Position numbers and translations under genes: made by a program. 64,000 nt of DNA from Alkalimarinus alittae (GTDB lineage: Bacteria; Pseudomonadota; Gammaproteobacteria; Pseudomonadales; Oleiphilaceae). Shown piece by piece: positions 55,741-63,977 of the stretch. Location of the stretch: NCBI RefSeq assembly GCF_026016465.1, contig NZ_CP100390.1, positions 1,402,001-1,466,000 of the forward strand. Direction: 5' to 3'. Each line of letters opens with the position of its first letter. Position 1 is the stretch's first letter. The notes below the pieces were generated by a model, which did not search any database, was not told the DNA's origin, and saw nothing but the letters and a program-made list of their open reading frames with translations.

Positions 55741-56765
55741 GTTTGATCGCGGTATTCGCCTGGGGTCTTTCCTGTCCATGTTTTAAAGCTACGGTGGAAT
55801 GAACGCGCTTCGGTGAACCCTAGGCGTACGGCTATTTCTTGAAGAGGTAATTGACTGTTTTTGAGATAGTCTTGGGCCAACTCCTGCCTGACTTCATCCA
55901 GTATTTGTTGATAACTCGCTGATGCTTGTTGTAGCTTGCGTTGCAATGTGCGTGCGTTCATCCCCATGTGTTCTGCAACAATGTCTTTGCGTGACACCCC
56001 TTGCTTTAGCTGAGAGCGGATTGCATTTTTTACCCGAGTGTAAAGCCTTGATGAATCGTCTGAGAGTACCGATATTTGTGACGAAGCGTGCTCCTCAAGG
56101 GTTTTTCGAAGCGATTGATCTGGCTGCCGTAAAGGTGTTTTCATATAGTTTTGGTTAATCACCAAGCAGCTTTTGGATTGGTCAAATAATACCGGGCAGC
56201 GGAACATTTCTTCGTAGGCTTTTATTACTTCACTATTGGGTATTCCGTGCTCAAGTCTGACTTCTAGCGGCCCTTCGTTTATGTTGGCCAGCCAGCGAGT
56301 GTAATTACACCAAGAGGCTAGTACGTTGTCGATCATATGATGGCGAACAACGGGGTCGGTATAGGCGCAATTCCAAGTAATGAATACTTTATCGTCATCG
56401 CTACTTCCTTCACTGTCGATTGAAGTAACCCCCATATCACCCACTAATTTTTCATAAGGAATGATGCGATCAATCGCTTCTTTCAGTGTTGAGCAACTCA
56501 TGGAGATGTAGCCTAAAACACTGTAAGAGCCTGGTTGAACGTAATGGCCGGACTTTAAACCTAGTAGCGGGTCGTTTGACTGGTCGATTAGGCTTCGAAT
56601 CAGTTTTTGAAATTGCTCGCCCGTAATACGCTCATGCTCTTTTGATATGAGCGCCGGGGATAAGCCAGCAGCGTTAAGCGCTATAGGGACTGATAGCCCC
56701 GTATCTTCTGCATAGCGAAGGTATTGTTGTATGGCAGGTACTGATGCGAATCCCAAGTGTTTCAT
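55737..56765 (-). CDS. AraC-family transcriptional regulator (OruR/ArgR-like architecture)
   Basis: A 342-residue paralogue of the regulator at 53374, with the same layout: effector domain (about 20-215) and C-terminal double HTH (about 240-340, SQLPLQEIAVRLGFTEARSF then FKTWTGKTPGEYR). Its gene is head to head with the AGPS/GlpD/FGGY operon across 235 bp and shares its stop region with the racemase gene, so it most likely controls the operon. The effector could be a lipid-derived molecule, which is inference. Confidence 0.9.
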   Translation of the reverse strand: MKHLGFASVPAIQQYLRYAEDTGLSVPIALNAAGLSPALISKEHERITGEQFQKLIRSLIDQSNDPLLGLKSGHYVQPGSYSVLGYISMSCSTLKEAIDRIIPYEKLVGDMGVTSIDSEGSSDDDKVFITWNCAYTDPVVRHHMIDNVLASWCNYTRWLANINEGPLEVRLEHGIPNSEVIKAYEEMFRCPVLFDQSKSCLVINQNYMKTPLRQPDQSLRKTLEEHASSQISVLSDDSSRLYTRVKNAIRSQLKQGVSRKDIVAEHMGMNARTLQRKLQQASASYQQILDEVRQELAQDYLKNSQLPLQEIAVRLGFTEARSFHRSFKTWTGKTPGEYRDQT

Positions 56766-56938
56766 TTAACTGACAGTATCACTATTAAGTTGTTGGGCGT
56801 TAAAGCGCTCATTAACTGTTTATCGGTGGTTTTGTGTCAGTGGCTTAAAATGATGAACAAGTTGTCGTAATAGGTCACTGACTTAAAAAGTATTATCTAT
56901 AGTATATCTTAGCATCACAAGTATATTTATTTATCGAA

Positions 56939-56963
56939 CTGTACGGGTGCAAGTCTAGTACAG
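56939..56963. promoter_or_regulatory. Inverted repeat in the AraC-operon intergenic region
   Basis: CTGTAC (56939-56944) and GTACAG (56958-56963) form a perfect 6-bp inverted repeat with 13-nt spacing, about 40 bases before the operon start. It could be an operator half-site pair or a leader hairpin. A strong ribosome site (GGGGAAGG) precedes the ATG at 57001. No clear -35/-10 pair was found in this gap. Confidence 0.35.
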
Positions 56964-57000
56964 GCCGTCGAGTTATAGAATTATTAGTTAGGGGAAGGTT

Positions 57001-58608
57001 ATGCGTCGTTGGAATGGTTGGGGTGATGAAACAAATAGTTTAGATTTACCGCCTAATGCTGATATGTTTTTAAAAGATAAAATTGGGACTGCAACACCTT
57101 TGCCGAGTGTTTCATTAGAATCTGTTATGTCTCAAGTGCCTGTTTCACGCCTTCCAGAGCACCCACTAATAGTTGTGGCCGAAGAAGATCGAGTGCGACA
57201 CGCAAGAGGGCAGAGTCTGCCGGATTTACTAGCCTCGCGCAGTGGGGATTTTGGTGTATTCCCTGATGGGGTTGCCTACCCTGAAACCAGTGATCAGGTC
57301 GCTGAGTTACTATCATTTTGTGGTGACAAAGATATTTTGGTGATTCCTTATGGTGGTGGCACTAGTGTAGTCGGCCATATTAACCCTTTTCAATCAGAGA
57401 AACCTATTCTGACGATTGATATGGGGCGCATGAATCGATTGATGGATTTAGATAAAGATAGTCTTATTGCTACCTTTGGCGCAGGCACGCCGGGCCCTCA
57501 AGTCGAGTCTCAATTACATGCAAAAGGGTACACGTTAGGCCACTTCCCTCAGTCATTTGAATTAGCTACATTGGGGGGGTGGGTCGCGAGTCGCTCAAGT
57601 GGTCAGCAGTCTTTGCGTTATGGTCGAATAGAGCAGTTATTTGCTGGAGGGCGCGTGGAAACGCCTAAAGGCCGCATGGATATCCCAACATTTCCTGCGT
57701 CTTCTGGTGGACCTGATGTTCGAGAAATGATGCTGGGTTCAGAGGGGCGCATGGGCATTATTAGTGAAGTTAAGGTTAGAGTTTCTAAGTTGGCAGACCA
57801 AGAAAACTTCTATGTAATTTTTTTTCCTGAATGGTCTAAAGCTAAGGATGCGGCTAAAGCATTAGTGCAATCACGCATTCAATTGTCGATGCTGCGCCTG
57901 AGTAATGCCATTGAAACTGAAACGCAACTGGCGTTAGCTGGGCATGAAATGCAAATTGCCTTAATGGAAAAAGCGCTTTCATTTAGAGGCGCTGATTCAG
58001 GTAAGTGCATGATGACGTTAGGGCTTACGGGCTCTAAAGCCCAATGTAATGCGGCGCTTTCTCAATTGAAAAAAATTATTAAGTCATTTAGTGGGATATA
58101 CACTGGCACCATGCTAGGTAAACGATGGGAAGAAAAACGTTTTACCATGCCGTATTTACGCGAGGCACTATGGGATAAGGGCTACGCAGTAGACACATTA
58201 GAGACAGCTACCAACTGGGAAAACGTTGATAATCTGCTTAATAAAATGGAGGAGAGTTTAAGGACCGCTCTAAATGATGAGAATGAAAAGGTACATGTAT
58301 TCACCCATTTATCTCATTTTTATGGTCAGGGTTGCAGCATATATACAACCTACGTTTACCGTACTGCCGATACACATCAAAAAACACTCGATTGGTGGGC
58401 AAAACTTAAGCACTCAACGTCTGCTGTAATCGTTAATAATGGCGGTACGATCAGCCACCAACACGGTGTAGGTAAAGATCATGCCCCCTTTTTACCGGTT
58501 GAGAAAGGCAAGCTAGGAATAATGGCGATTCGTAGCCTATGCGATGCGTTCGACCCTGAAAAAAGAATGAACCCTGGAACGTTGCTGGTTGATACTAACG
58601 ATGAGTAA
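57001..58608 (+). CDS. FAD-binding oxidase, alkyldihydroxyacetonephosphate synthase-like
   Basis: A 535-residue vanillyl-alcohol-oxidase-fold flavoprotein. The N-terminus RRWNGWGDET and the late block GGTISHQHGVGKDHAPFL match alkyl-DHAP synthases (AGPS), the ether-bond-forming enzyme; the FAD pyrophosphate loop is PYGGGTSVVGH, with LATLGGWVASRSSGQQS after it. In animal AGPS the late loop reads His-His-His; here it is His-Gln-His. Use of acyl-DHAP as substrate is inference. First gene of a three-gene coupled operon; its stop overlaps the next start (ATGAGTAA). Confidence 0.85.
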   Translation: MRRWNGWGDETNSLDLPPNADMFLKDKIGTATPLPSVSLESVMSQVPVSRLPEHPLIVVAEEDRVRHARGQSLPDLLASRSGDFGVFPDGVAYPETSDQVAELLSFCGDKDILVIPYGGGTSVVGHINPFQSEKPILTIDMGRMNRLMDLDKDSLIATFGAGTPGPQVESQLHAKGYTLGHFPQSFELATLGGWVASRSSGQQSLRYGRIEQLFAGGRVETPKGRMDIPTFPASSGGPDVREMMLGSEGRMGIISEVKVRVSKLADQENFYVIFFPEWSKAKDAAKALVQSRIQLSMLRLSNAIETETQLALAGHEMQIALMEKALSFRGADSGKCMMTLGLTGSKAQCNAALSQLKKIIKSFSGIYTGTMLGKRWEEKRFTMPYLREALWDKGYAVDTLETATNWENVDNLLNKMEESLRTALNDENEKVHVFTHLSHFYGQGCSIYTTYVYRTADTHQKTLDWWAKLKHSTSAVIVNNGGTISHQHGVGKDHAPFLPVEKGKLGIMAIRSLCDAFDPEKRMNPGTLLVDTNDE

Positions 58609-60238
58609 AGCTGTTTGGTCACCGGGGTGGCGTGAACAGCAACTTAATAAGTTGCGTTTACAGTCTACTGAAAAAAACTGGGATCTTATTGTTATTGGTG
58701 GCGGAATTACCGGCGCAGGTGTGTTGCGTGAAGCGACTAGGCGCGGCTTGAAGGTGCTGCTGATTGAGCAAAAGGATTTCGCTTGGGGTACGTCTAGTCG
58801 CTCATCGAAGATGGTTCACGGTGGTTTAAGATACCTAGGATCTGGTCAGTTTGGTTTAACGTTAGACTCGGTCAAAGAACGACAGCGCTTATTGGAAGAA
58901 GCGCCTGGCTTAGTAGACCCGCTAAATTTTTTAATGGGGCACTATAAGGGTGGATTTCCAGGCCCCTTTATTTTCAATATTTTGTTGACGATATATGACT
59001 GGATGGCAGGTAAGCGCAATCATAAATTTGTAAAAAGATCTGTTAGGGATTTTTTTGCACCGGGCATGAAGAATGAAAGTTTAAACGGTGCGACTCAGTT
59101 TGCCGATGCGGTTACAGATGATGCGCGGTTAGTGTTGCGAGTATTGCATGAAGCTAAGAATGAAGGTGGTGTTGCCCTAAACTATGTATCGGCTCAAGAT
59201 ACAATCCGAGAGGGTGGTCGTGTAAAAGGCGTGCGAGTTAGAGATGAGCTAAGTGGTGCTAGCTTTGAAGTGCATGCAGATGCGATTGTGAATGCTTCGG
59301 GTGCTTGGACCGATGAATTACGCGCAGGTCTTGGGGCTGAGTCTGTCATTCGCCCATTACGGGGCAGTCATCTTGTTGTGCCCTCCTGGCGCTTACCCAC
59401 GGCCTATTCTGTTAGTTTTTTTCACCCTAAAGACAAACGCCCTGTATTTGCTTTTCCTTGGGAGGGGGTTACGGTTATTGGAACAACGGACCTTGATCAC
59501 CAGCAGGATATGAAACAAGATGCCAATATTACTCAAGAAGAAGTCGATTATCTTATTGATGCCGTGAATCTGCAGTTTCCAGGCGCTCATATTGAGGAAC
59601 ATGATGTCATTGCGTCGTATTCGGGGGTAAGACCTGTTGTGGGCACCGGCTCACTCAACCCTTCGAATGAAAAGCGAGAGCATTCCATTTGGGACGACCA
59701 AGGGCTTATTAGTGTTGCGGGTGGAAAGTTAACAACCTTTCGTTTGATTGCGTTAGATGTACTCGATGCAGCTAAGGAATACCTGCCCAAAGACGCGAGG
59801 GATAGTGATGATGAGTCAATATTTAAACCCACTTCTGAACATGAACATGATTCAAATAACGCAGGGCTGGGCGCTCATCAATGGCGGCGCCTAAAAGGAC
59901 GTTATGGTGACTTTGCTATGGCTATCATTAAGAATGCGTCACTTTCCGAGATCACACCTATAGAAACCACTGAAACCCTTTATGCTGAGTTGCGTTGGGC
60001 ATTACAGCATGAAACAGTGGTTCATCTAGAAGACCTTTTACTTCGCCGAACCCGAGTTGGACTTTTGCTTAATAATGGTGGCGCAGTGATTCTCGAAAAA
60101 ATTAAGCCCCTTTGTCAGTCGATACTTGGTTGGGACAACGAGCGTTGGAATACAGAAGTATCCGACTATCATGCACTGATAACGCGTAGTTATGCTTTGC
60201 CGAATCGTTATCTGGTTGATCGTCAGGAGGTCGTATGA
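58601..60238 (+). CDS. FAD-dependent glycerol-3-phosphate dehydrogenase/oxidase family protein
   Basis: GlpD-like flavoprotein (545 residues) that should oxidise glycerol-3-phosphate, or a related polyol phosphate, to DHAP at the membrane face. The Rossmann motif VIGGGITGAGVLREATRRG (from about residue 33), SSRSSKMVHGGLRYL, and GGKLTTFR are GlpD hallmarks. The ATG at 58601 overlaps the upstream stop by 8 bp; the frame continues to a TTG at 58589. Neighbours suggest it supplies DHAP to the AGPS-like enzyme or handles an atypical substrate. Confidence 0.85.
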   Translation: MSKAVWSPGWREQQLNKLRLQSTEKNWDLIVIGGGITGAGVLREATRRGLKVLLIEQKDFAWGTSSRSSKMVHGGLRYLGSGQFGLTLDSVKERQRLLEEAPGLVDPLNFLMGHYKGGFPGPFIFNILLTIYDWMAGKRNHKFVKRSVRDFFAPGMKNESLNGATQFADAVTDDARLVLRVLHEAKNEGGVALNYVSAQDTIREGGRVKGVRVRDELSGASFEVHADAIVNASGAWTDELRAGLGAESVIRPLRGSHLVVPSWRLPTAYSVSFFHPKDKRPVFAFPWEGVTVIGTTDLDHQQDMKQDANITQEEVDYLIDAVNLQFPGAHIEEHDVIASYSGVRPVVGTGSLNPSNEKREHSIWDDQGLISVAGGKLTTFRLIALDVLDAAKEYLPKDARDSDDESIFKPTSEHEHDSNNAGLGAHQWRRLKGRYGDFAMAIIKNASLSEITPIETTETLYAELRWALQHETVVHLEDLLLRRTRVGLLLNNGGAVILEKIKPLCQSILGWDNERWNTEVSDYHALITRSYALPNRYLVDRQEVV

Positions 60239-61791
60239 GTCAGGGTTATATCTTGGCTGTCGATAACGGTACCCAGAGTGTTCGGGCTTTGTTATTTGAT
60301 GCAGATGGCCACTTGATTGGAAAGGGTAAAGAGGAGCTAGAGCCTTATTTTTCTCAAAAGCCAGGTTGGGCAGAGCAGCACCCAGAATATTATTGGGCTT
60401 CACTTAAAAAAGCCTGCGATCAACTCTGGTCGATGGTTGATATTGATCGCACTCAAATAAAAGGGATGTCGATTACCACCCAGCGCGGCACAGTGATCAA
60501 TTTAGATAAAGACGGTCAACCACTTAGGCCTGCCATTATATGGCTAGACCAGCGCCATGCAGAAGTCGAAGGCCCTGTTAAAGGGTTGTGGGGGTTGCTA
60601 TTTAAGGTCGCGAGGGTAGGGGATGTTATTAAGCGTTTTAGAGAAAAATCTCAAGCGATTTGGATTAAGCAAAATCAACCTGAAATTTGGCAGAAGACCC
60701 ATAAGTTTTTACTGTTGTCTGGGTATTTAACCTACCAGTTTACAGGGCGATATGTTGACTCGGTAGGGTGTCAGGTAGGGTATATCCCTTTTGACTATAA
60801 AAAACTCCGCTGGGCTGCTAAATCTGATTGGCGCTGGGGGGTCTTACCGCTCACTCAAGAGATGCTGCCCGAGCTAATTCAGCCTGGAGAGCAACTGGGT
60901 AATGTTACTGCTGAAGCCGCTTTGCATACAGGTATTCCTGAAGGTACGCCGGTTATTGCGTCTGCTTCTGACAAGGCTTGCGAGATTATTGGCTCAGGTG
61001 GAGACGCCGCCAATATTGCTTGCATGAGTTATGGTACAACCGCAACGATTAACACCACTAACGAGCGGTATATAGAGTCGATTCCTTATATGCCGCCGTA
61101 CCCTTCGGCAATACCTAAACTGTTTTGCACCGAAATAATGATCTATCGAGGCTTTTGGATGGTGAGTTGGTTTAAAAAGGAGTTTGGACTTAGGGAGCAA
61201 AAGATTGCGAAAGCGCGTGGAATTGAGCCAGAGCAGTTATTTGATGAATTGGTCAATCAGGTTCCTGCGGGCTCAATGGGGCTTATGCTTCAGCCTTACT
61301 GGTCGCCTGGTGTAAGAGATCCAGGCCCTGAAGCTAAAGGTGGCATCATTGGGTTTGGTGATGTTCATACACGTGCACATATTTATCGAGCCATCTTAGA
61401 GGGGCTTGCTTATGCGCTTCGAGAGGGTAAAGAGACGATTGAAAAGCGCAGTGGCACCCAAATAACCAAGTTGCGTGTTGCGGGTGGGGGCTCTCAGAGT
61501 GATGCGGCCATGCAGTTAACGGCTGATATCTTTGGAATACCTGCCGAAAGGCCTCACACTTATGAAACATCTGGTTTGGGGGCGGCTATTGATGTCGCGG
61601 TAGGTTTAGGCATGCACCCTGACTTTAAAACCGCCATTAGTAAAATGACGCGGGTGGGGCAAGTATTTGAGCCCAACATTGAATCAGCCGAAAAGTATGA
61701 TCGGCTATATAAAGAGGTATATTTAAAAATGTATAAACAGCTGCAGCCACTTTATCGCTCTATACGAGATATAACAGGCTACCCGAGTTAG
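60235..61791 (+). CDS. FGGY-family carbohydrate kinase
   Basis: A 518-residue sugar/polyol kinase of the FGGY (glycerol kinase/xylulokinase) superfamily. The phosphate-1 loop is DNGTQSVRALLFD, with AIIWLDQRHAEVE, ASASDKACEIIG and the adenosine motif VAGGGSQSDAAMQL near residue 415. It is not a close copy of GlpK, so the substrate is open (glycerol, dihydroxyacetone, or another polyol). The ATG overlaps the GlpD-like stop by 4 bp and has a near-perfect ribosome site AGGAGG. Last gene of the operon. Confidence 0.87.
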   Translation: MSQGYILAVDNGTQSVRALLFDADGHLIGKGKEELEPYFSQKPGWAEQHPEYYWASLKKACDQLWSMVDIDRTQIKGMSITTQRGTVINLDKDGQPLRPAIIWLDQRHAEVEGPVKGLWGLLFKVARVGDVIKRFREKSQAIWIKQNQPEIWQKTHKFLLLSGYLTYQFTGRYVDSVGCQVGYIPFDYKKLRWAAKSDWRWGVLPLTQEMLPELIQPGEQLGNVTAEAALHTGIPEGTPVIASASDKACEIIGSGGDAANIACMSYGTTATINTTNERYIESIPYMPPYPSAIPKLFCTEIMIYRGFWMVSWFKKEFGLREQKIAKARGIEPEQLFDELVNQVPAGSMGLMLQPYWSPGVRDPGPEAKGGIIGFGDVHTRAHIYRAILEGLAYALREGKETIEKRSGTQITKLRVAGGGSQSDAAMQLTADIFGIPAERPHTYETSGLGAAIDVAVGLGMHPDFKTAISKMTRVGQVFEPNIESAEKYDRLYKEVYLKMYKQLQPLYRSIRDITGYPS

Positions 61792-61823
61792 TTTGGGCTA
61801 TTCAGTTTATTGCGAACATAAAA

Positions 61824-61849
61824 AAGCGAGAGACCTAGGTCGCTCGCTT
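61824..61849 (-). terminator. Terminator-like hairpin (minus strand)
   Basis: AAGCGAG pairs with CTCGCTT (61824-61830 with 61843-61849) with more pairing inside, followed on the minus strand by a run of six T. The plus strand has an A-tract after the stem, so it may also end the FGGY operon weakly. Confidence 0.6.
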
Positions 61850-61923
61850 AAAAAATAAAGGCATGAAAATAAAAACGTTTGGATTTTATCCCTAAGCTAT
61901 ATCAATACACATATAAGCCTATA

Positions 61924-61955
61924 AAAACAGCGGAGGTACTACTTAACCCTCCGCT
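61924..61955 (-). terminator. Terminator-like hairpin (minus strand)
   Basis: AGCGGAGG (61929-61936) pairs with CCTCCGCT (61948-61955) around an 11-nt loop; GTTTTTAT follows on the minus strand. It lies about 130 bases past the receiver-GGDEF gene stop. Confidence 0.65.
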
Positions 61956-62091
61956 TATAGGGGGATACTACTCAAATCCACAATTAAAGGATAAGAGCTG
62001 TCGTCCTTTTTTTCTATGATAGATTGGTAATCGTCTGTCTTTAAATGTAAGTGGTGAGTAACTAATTGTAATAGGCCACTTAATCCAACGC

Positions 62092-63138
62092 TTAAGCCAT
62101 TTCTTGTGGTGTACTTTTCCAGCGATAAATTGAAATGGTGCCAGTATCATAAGAATATTGAAGTTTGTTGAGGGCAGAGCGTTCAACTTCTTGTGCTTTT
62201 GGTGGTGTCTGCTCACTGCTAATGGCACATACACTCGTGCCTGCTTTAACCGCCACAAAACCTGCGGTAGTTTTAAACGCCTTTAGGTTTATACCGTCAT
62301 GAATTCTTCGGTAGCAGCTAGTGGTACAGTGATCGATATTGCCAAAGCTTGCTATTACGGCAAACTGGCTTTCACTCACTCTGCATACTGTGTCTAGCGG
62401 CCTAATTAGGTGACGTAAACGCCTAGAAATACCTAAGAGGATCTCCTCTTGAACAGTATGACTGTAATTGGTTTTGATTTGAGTCCAGTTTTTAACGCCT
62501 AGGAGTAAGTAACTAGTGGCGCCACCTCTTGATTCTGAGTGTTCAAGATTGCCTGTTAATTTTTGCTGTGCAAATCGTTGATTACCAAGCCCCGTCTGAA
62601 GGTCAATAACATTCTTGGCTTCAAGTTCGCGGTTATTGTCGACCAATAGTTGGTTGGCGATAAGTAAGGAGTTTTGTAGGTCAACAATACGATCAGCGGC
62701 GTATATTCTTGGTAGAAGCTGTTTGTTCATATCAGACTTATAAATAAAGTCATCAACACCTCTATCGAACGCTTCTGATAGTGCTTCAACACCTTCTTTG
62801 GCGGTTAACAGAATGATATAGGTGTAATGGTTAATCTGTTCGTCAAATTGTCGAACACGCCCCGCCATTTGAAGACCGTCCATTTCTGGCATAAGCCAGT
62901 CAGCAACGAGTACGCTGACAGGTCTTTCTTCCATCATTTTTAACGCAGCTGCAGCGCTATTGGCAAAGCGGATATCTCTATAACCCGCTAATTTCAGGGT
63001 TTTTCCAATGATAGTGCTACTAAATTTCGCGTCATCAACAACAAGGATAGGTAAGTCTAAATTAGGCATATTTAAAGCGTCTAATAAGTGATCTTTAGAT
63101 GAGTTTTCGATGGGAGTCGTTATTTTTGTTATATCCAT
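62092..63138 (-). CDS. Response regulator with degenerate GGDEF domain
   Basis: A 348-residue protein: receiver domain (about 25-145; Asp35/36, phospho-Asp80, Lys in FIYKSD) and a C-terminal GGDEF-like domain whose active-site motif is lost (SESQF at 255-259). The inhibitory-site motif RPLD (246-249), five residues before it, is retained, so it may bind c-di-GMP as a receptor rather than make it. ATG 63138 is chosen; a GTG at 63174 is possible and neither has a good ribosome site. Confidence 0.83.
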   Translation of the reverse strand: MDITKITTPIENSSKDHLLDALNMPNLDLPILVVDDAKFSSTIIGKTLKLAGYRDIRFANSAAAALKMMEERPVSVLVADWLMPEMDGLQMAGRVRQFDEQINHYTYIILLTAKEGVEALSEAFDRGVDDFIYKSDMNKQLLPRIYAADRIVDLQNSLLIANQLLVDNNRELEAKNVIDLQTGLGNQRFAQQKLTGNLEHSESRGGATSYLLLGVKNWTQIKTNYSHTVQEEILLGISRRLRHLIRPLDTVCRVSESQFAVIASFGNIDHCTTSCYRRIHDGINLKAFKTTAGFVAVKAGTSVCAISSEQTPPKAQEVERSALNKLQYSYDTGTISIYRWKSTPQEMA

Positions 63139-63180
63139 GAAAACTAAATTAATACAGGCATTAAAAAATAACACTTAATA

Positions 63181-63327
63181 CCTAGCTAGTGTCCATCCAG
63201 AAATACCGTAATTGTACCTTTTTGTCATCCTCGCGCAGGCGGGGATCCAGTGTTTTAGCGTGGTTTGAAGTCATGGATTTCCGCCTTCGCGGGAATGACC
63301 ATCGTTTCTGGTTAGGCACTAGTTAGG
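63181..63327. mobile_element. MITE-like nested inverted-repeat element
   Basis: A 147-bp non-coding element. The outer ends (63181-63203 and 63305-63327) are 23-bp inverted repeats with 19 matches. Inside is a second inverted repeat (63234-63259 with 63274-63299; 21 of 26 match) beginning GTCATCC and ending GGGAATGAC, the form of widespread REP/MITE hairpins with the GCGGG-GATCCA theme. No clear target-site duplication was found. Confidence 0.7.
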
Positions 63328-63411
63328 GTATCTAGAATGTTACACAGCATAGAGTGATTATCGTTTTCTGTCTACGATCAACTTTAATTGAAGTGAACTG
63401 GATCTCTGATA

Positions 63412-63439
63412 TTAAAAAAATGATCTGATTCGTTATAAT
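63412..63439 (+). promoter_or_regulatory. Sigma-70 promoter of yajQ
   Basis: Perfect TATAAT (63434-63439) with a moderate -35 TTAAAA (63412-63417) at 16-bp spacing, about 50 bases before the yajQ ATG. The remaining gap from 63139 holds the MITE-like element. Confidence 0.6.
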
Positions 63440-63488
63440 GGCTTTATGTTAGTCTATTGCGATTAATTTATATTATTGGAGCCTTGAA

Positions 63489-63977
63489 ATGCCGTCATTT
63501 GATACTGTGTCAGAAGTAGATATGCACGAAGTAACCAACGCTGTCGATCAAGCAAAGCGTGAAATGGGGAATCGTTGGGATTTTAAAAAAATAGACTCAA
63601 ATATTGAGTTTAAAACGAAAGATGAAGTCATTGTTTTAAGTGCAGAGCAAGAGTTTCAGCTCGACCAACTCTACGACATTCTTTTGATGGCCTTTGTAAA
63701 ACGTAAACTTGATGGTCGCTCGTTAGGCGATAGTGAAGACAGTAAGGCGGGTAAGCAGGTAAAGCGCAGCTATAAATTACGGCAGGGCATTGATAAAGAT
63801 ACATCCAGAAAAATAGTTAAACTAATTAAAGAAGCCAAGCTTAAAGTACAGGTCGCTATACAGGGTGAAAAAGTGCGTGTTACGGGTAAAAAACGAGATG
63901 ACTTGCAAGAAGTGATGGCTTTTTTACGAGAGGCCGACCTCGAAACGCCGTTGCAGTTTGATAATTTTAGAGATTAA
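63489..63977 (+). CDS. yajQ: YajQ family nucleotide-binding protein
   Basis: A 162-residue two-domain (double RRM-like/ferredoxin-fold) protein. MPSFDTVSEVDMHEVTNAVDQA at the start, GNRWDFKK and the end LETPLQFDNFRD are family constants. YajQ proteins bind nucleotides; some (Xanthomonas, Pseudomonas) bind c-di-GMP and modulate transcription. In this window it neighbours a receiver with a dead GGDEF domain, but the opposite strand and the MITE between them argue against a shared operon. Confidence 0.95.
   Translation: MPSFDTVSEVDMHEVTNAVDQAKREMGNRWDFKKIDSNIEFKTKDEVIVLSAEQEFQLDQLYDILLMAFVKRKLDGRSLGDSEDSKAGKQVKRSYKLRQGIDKDTSRKIVKLIKEAKLKVQVAIQGEKVRVTGKKRDDLQEVMAFLREADLETPLQFDNFRD

Larger units (their letters stand above)
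61792..62091. other. Intergenic region with two hairpins
   Basis: This 300-bp gap between the FGGY operon and the convergent receiver gene has no gene. It contains the two minus-strand terminator-like hairpins described separately. Confidence 0.5.
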
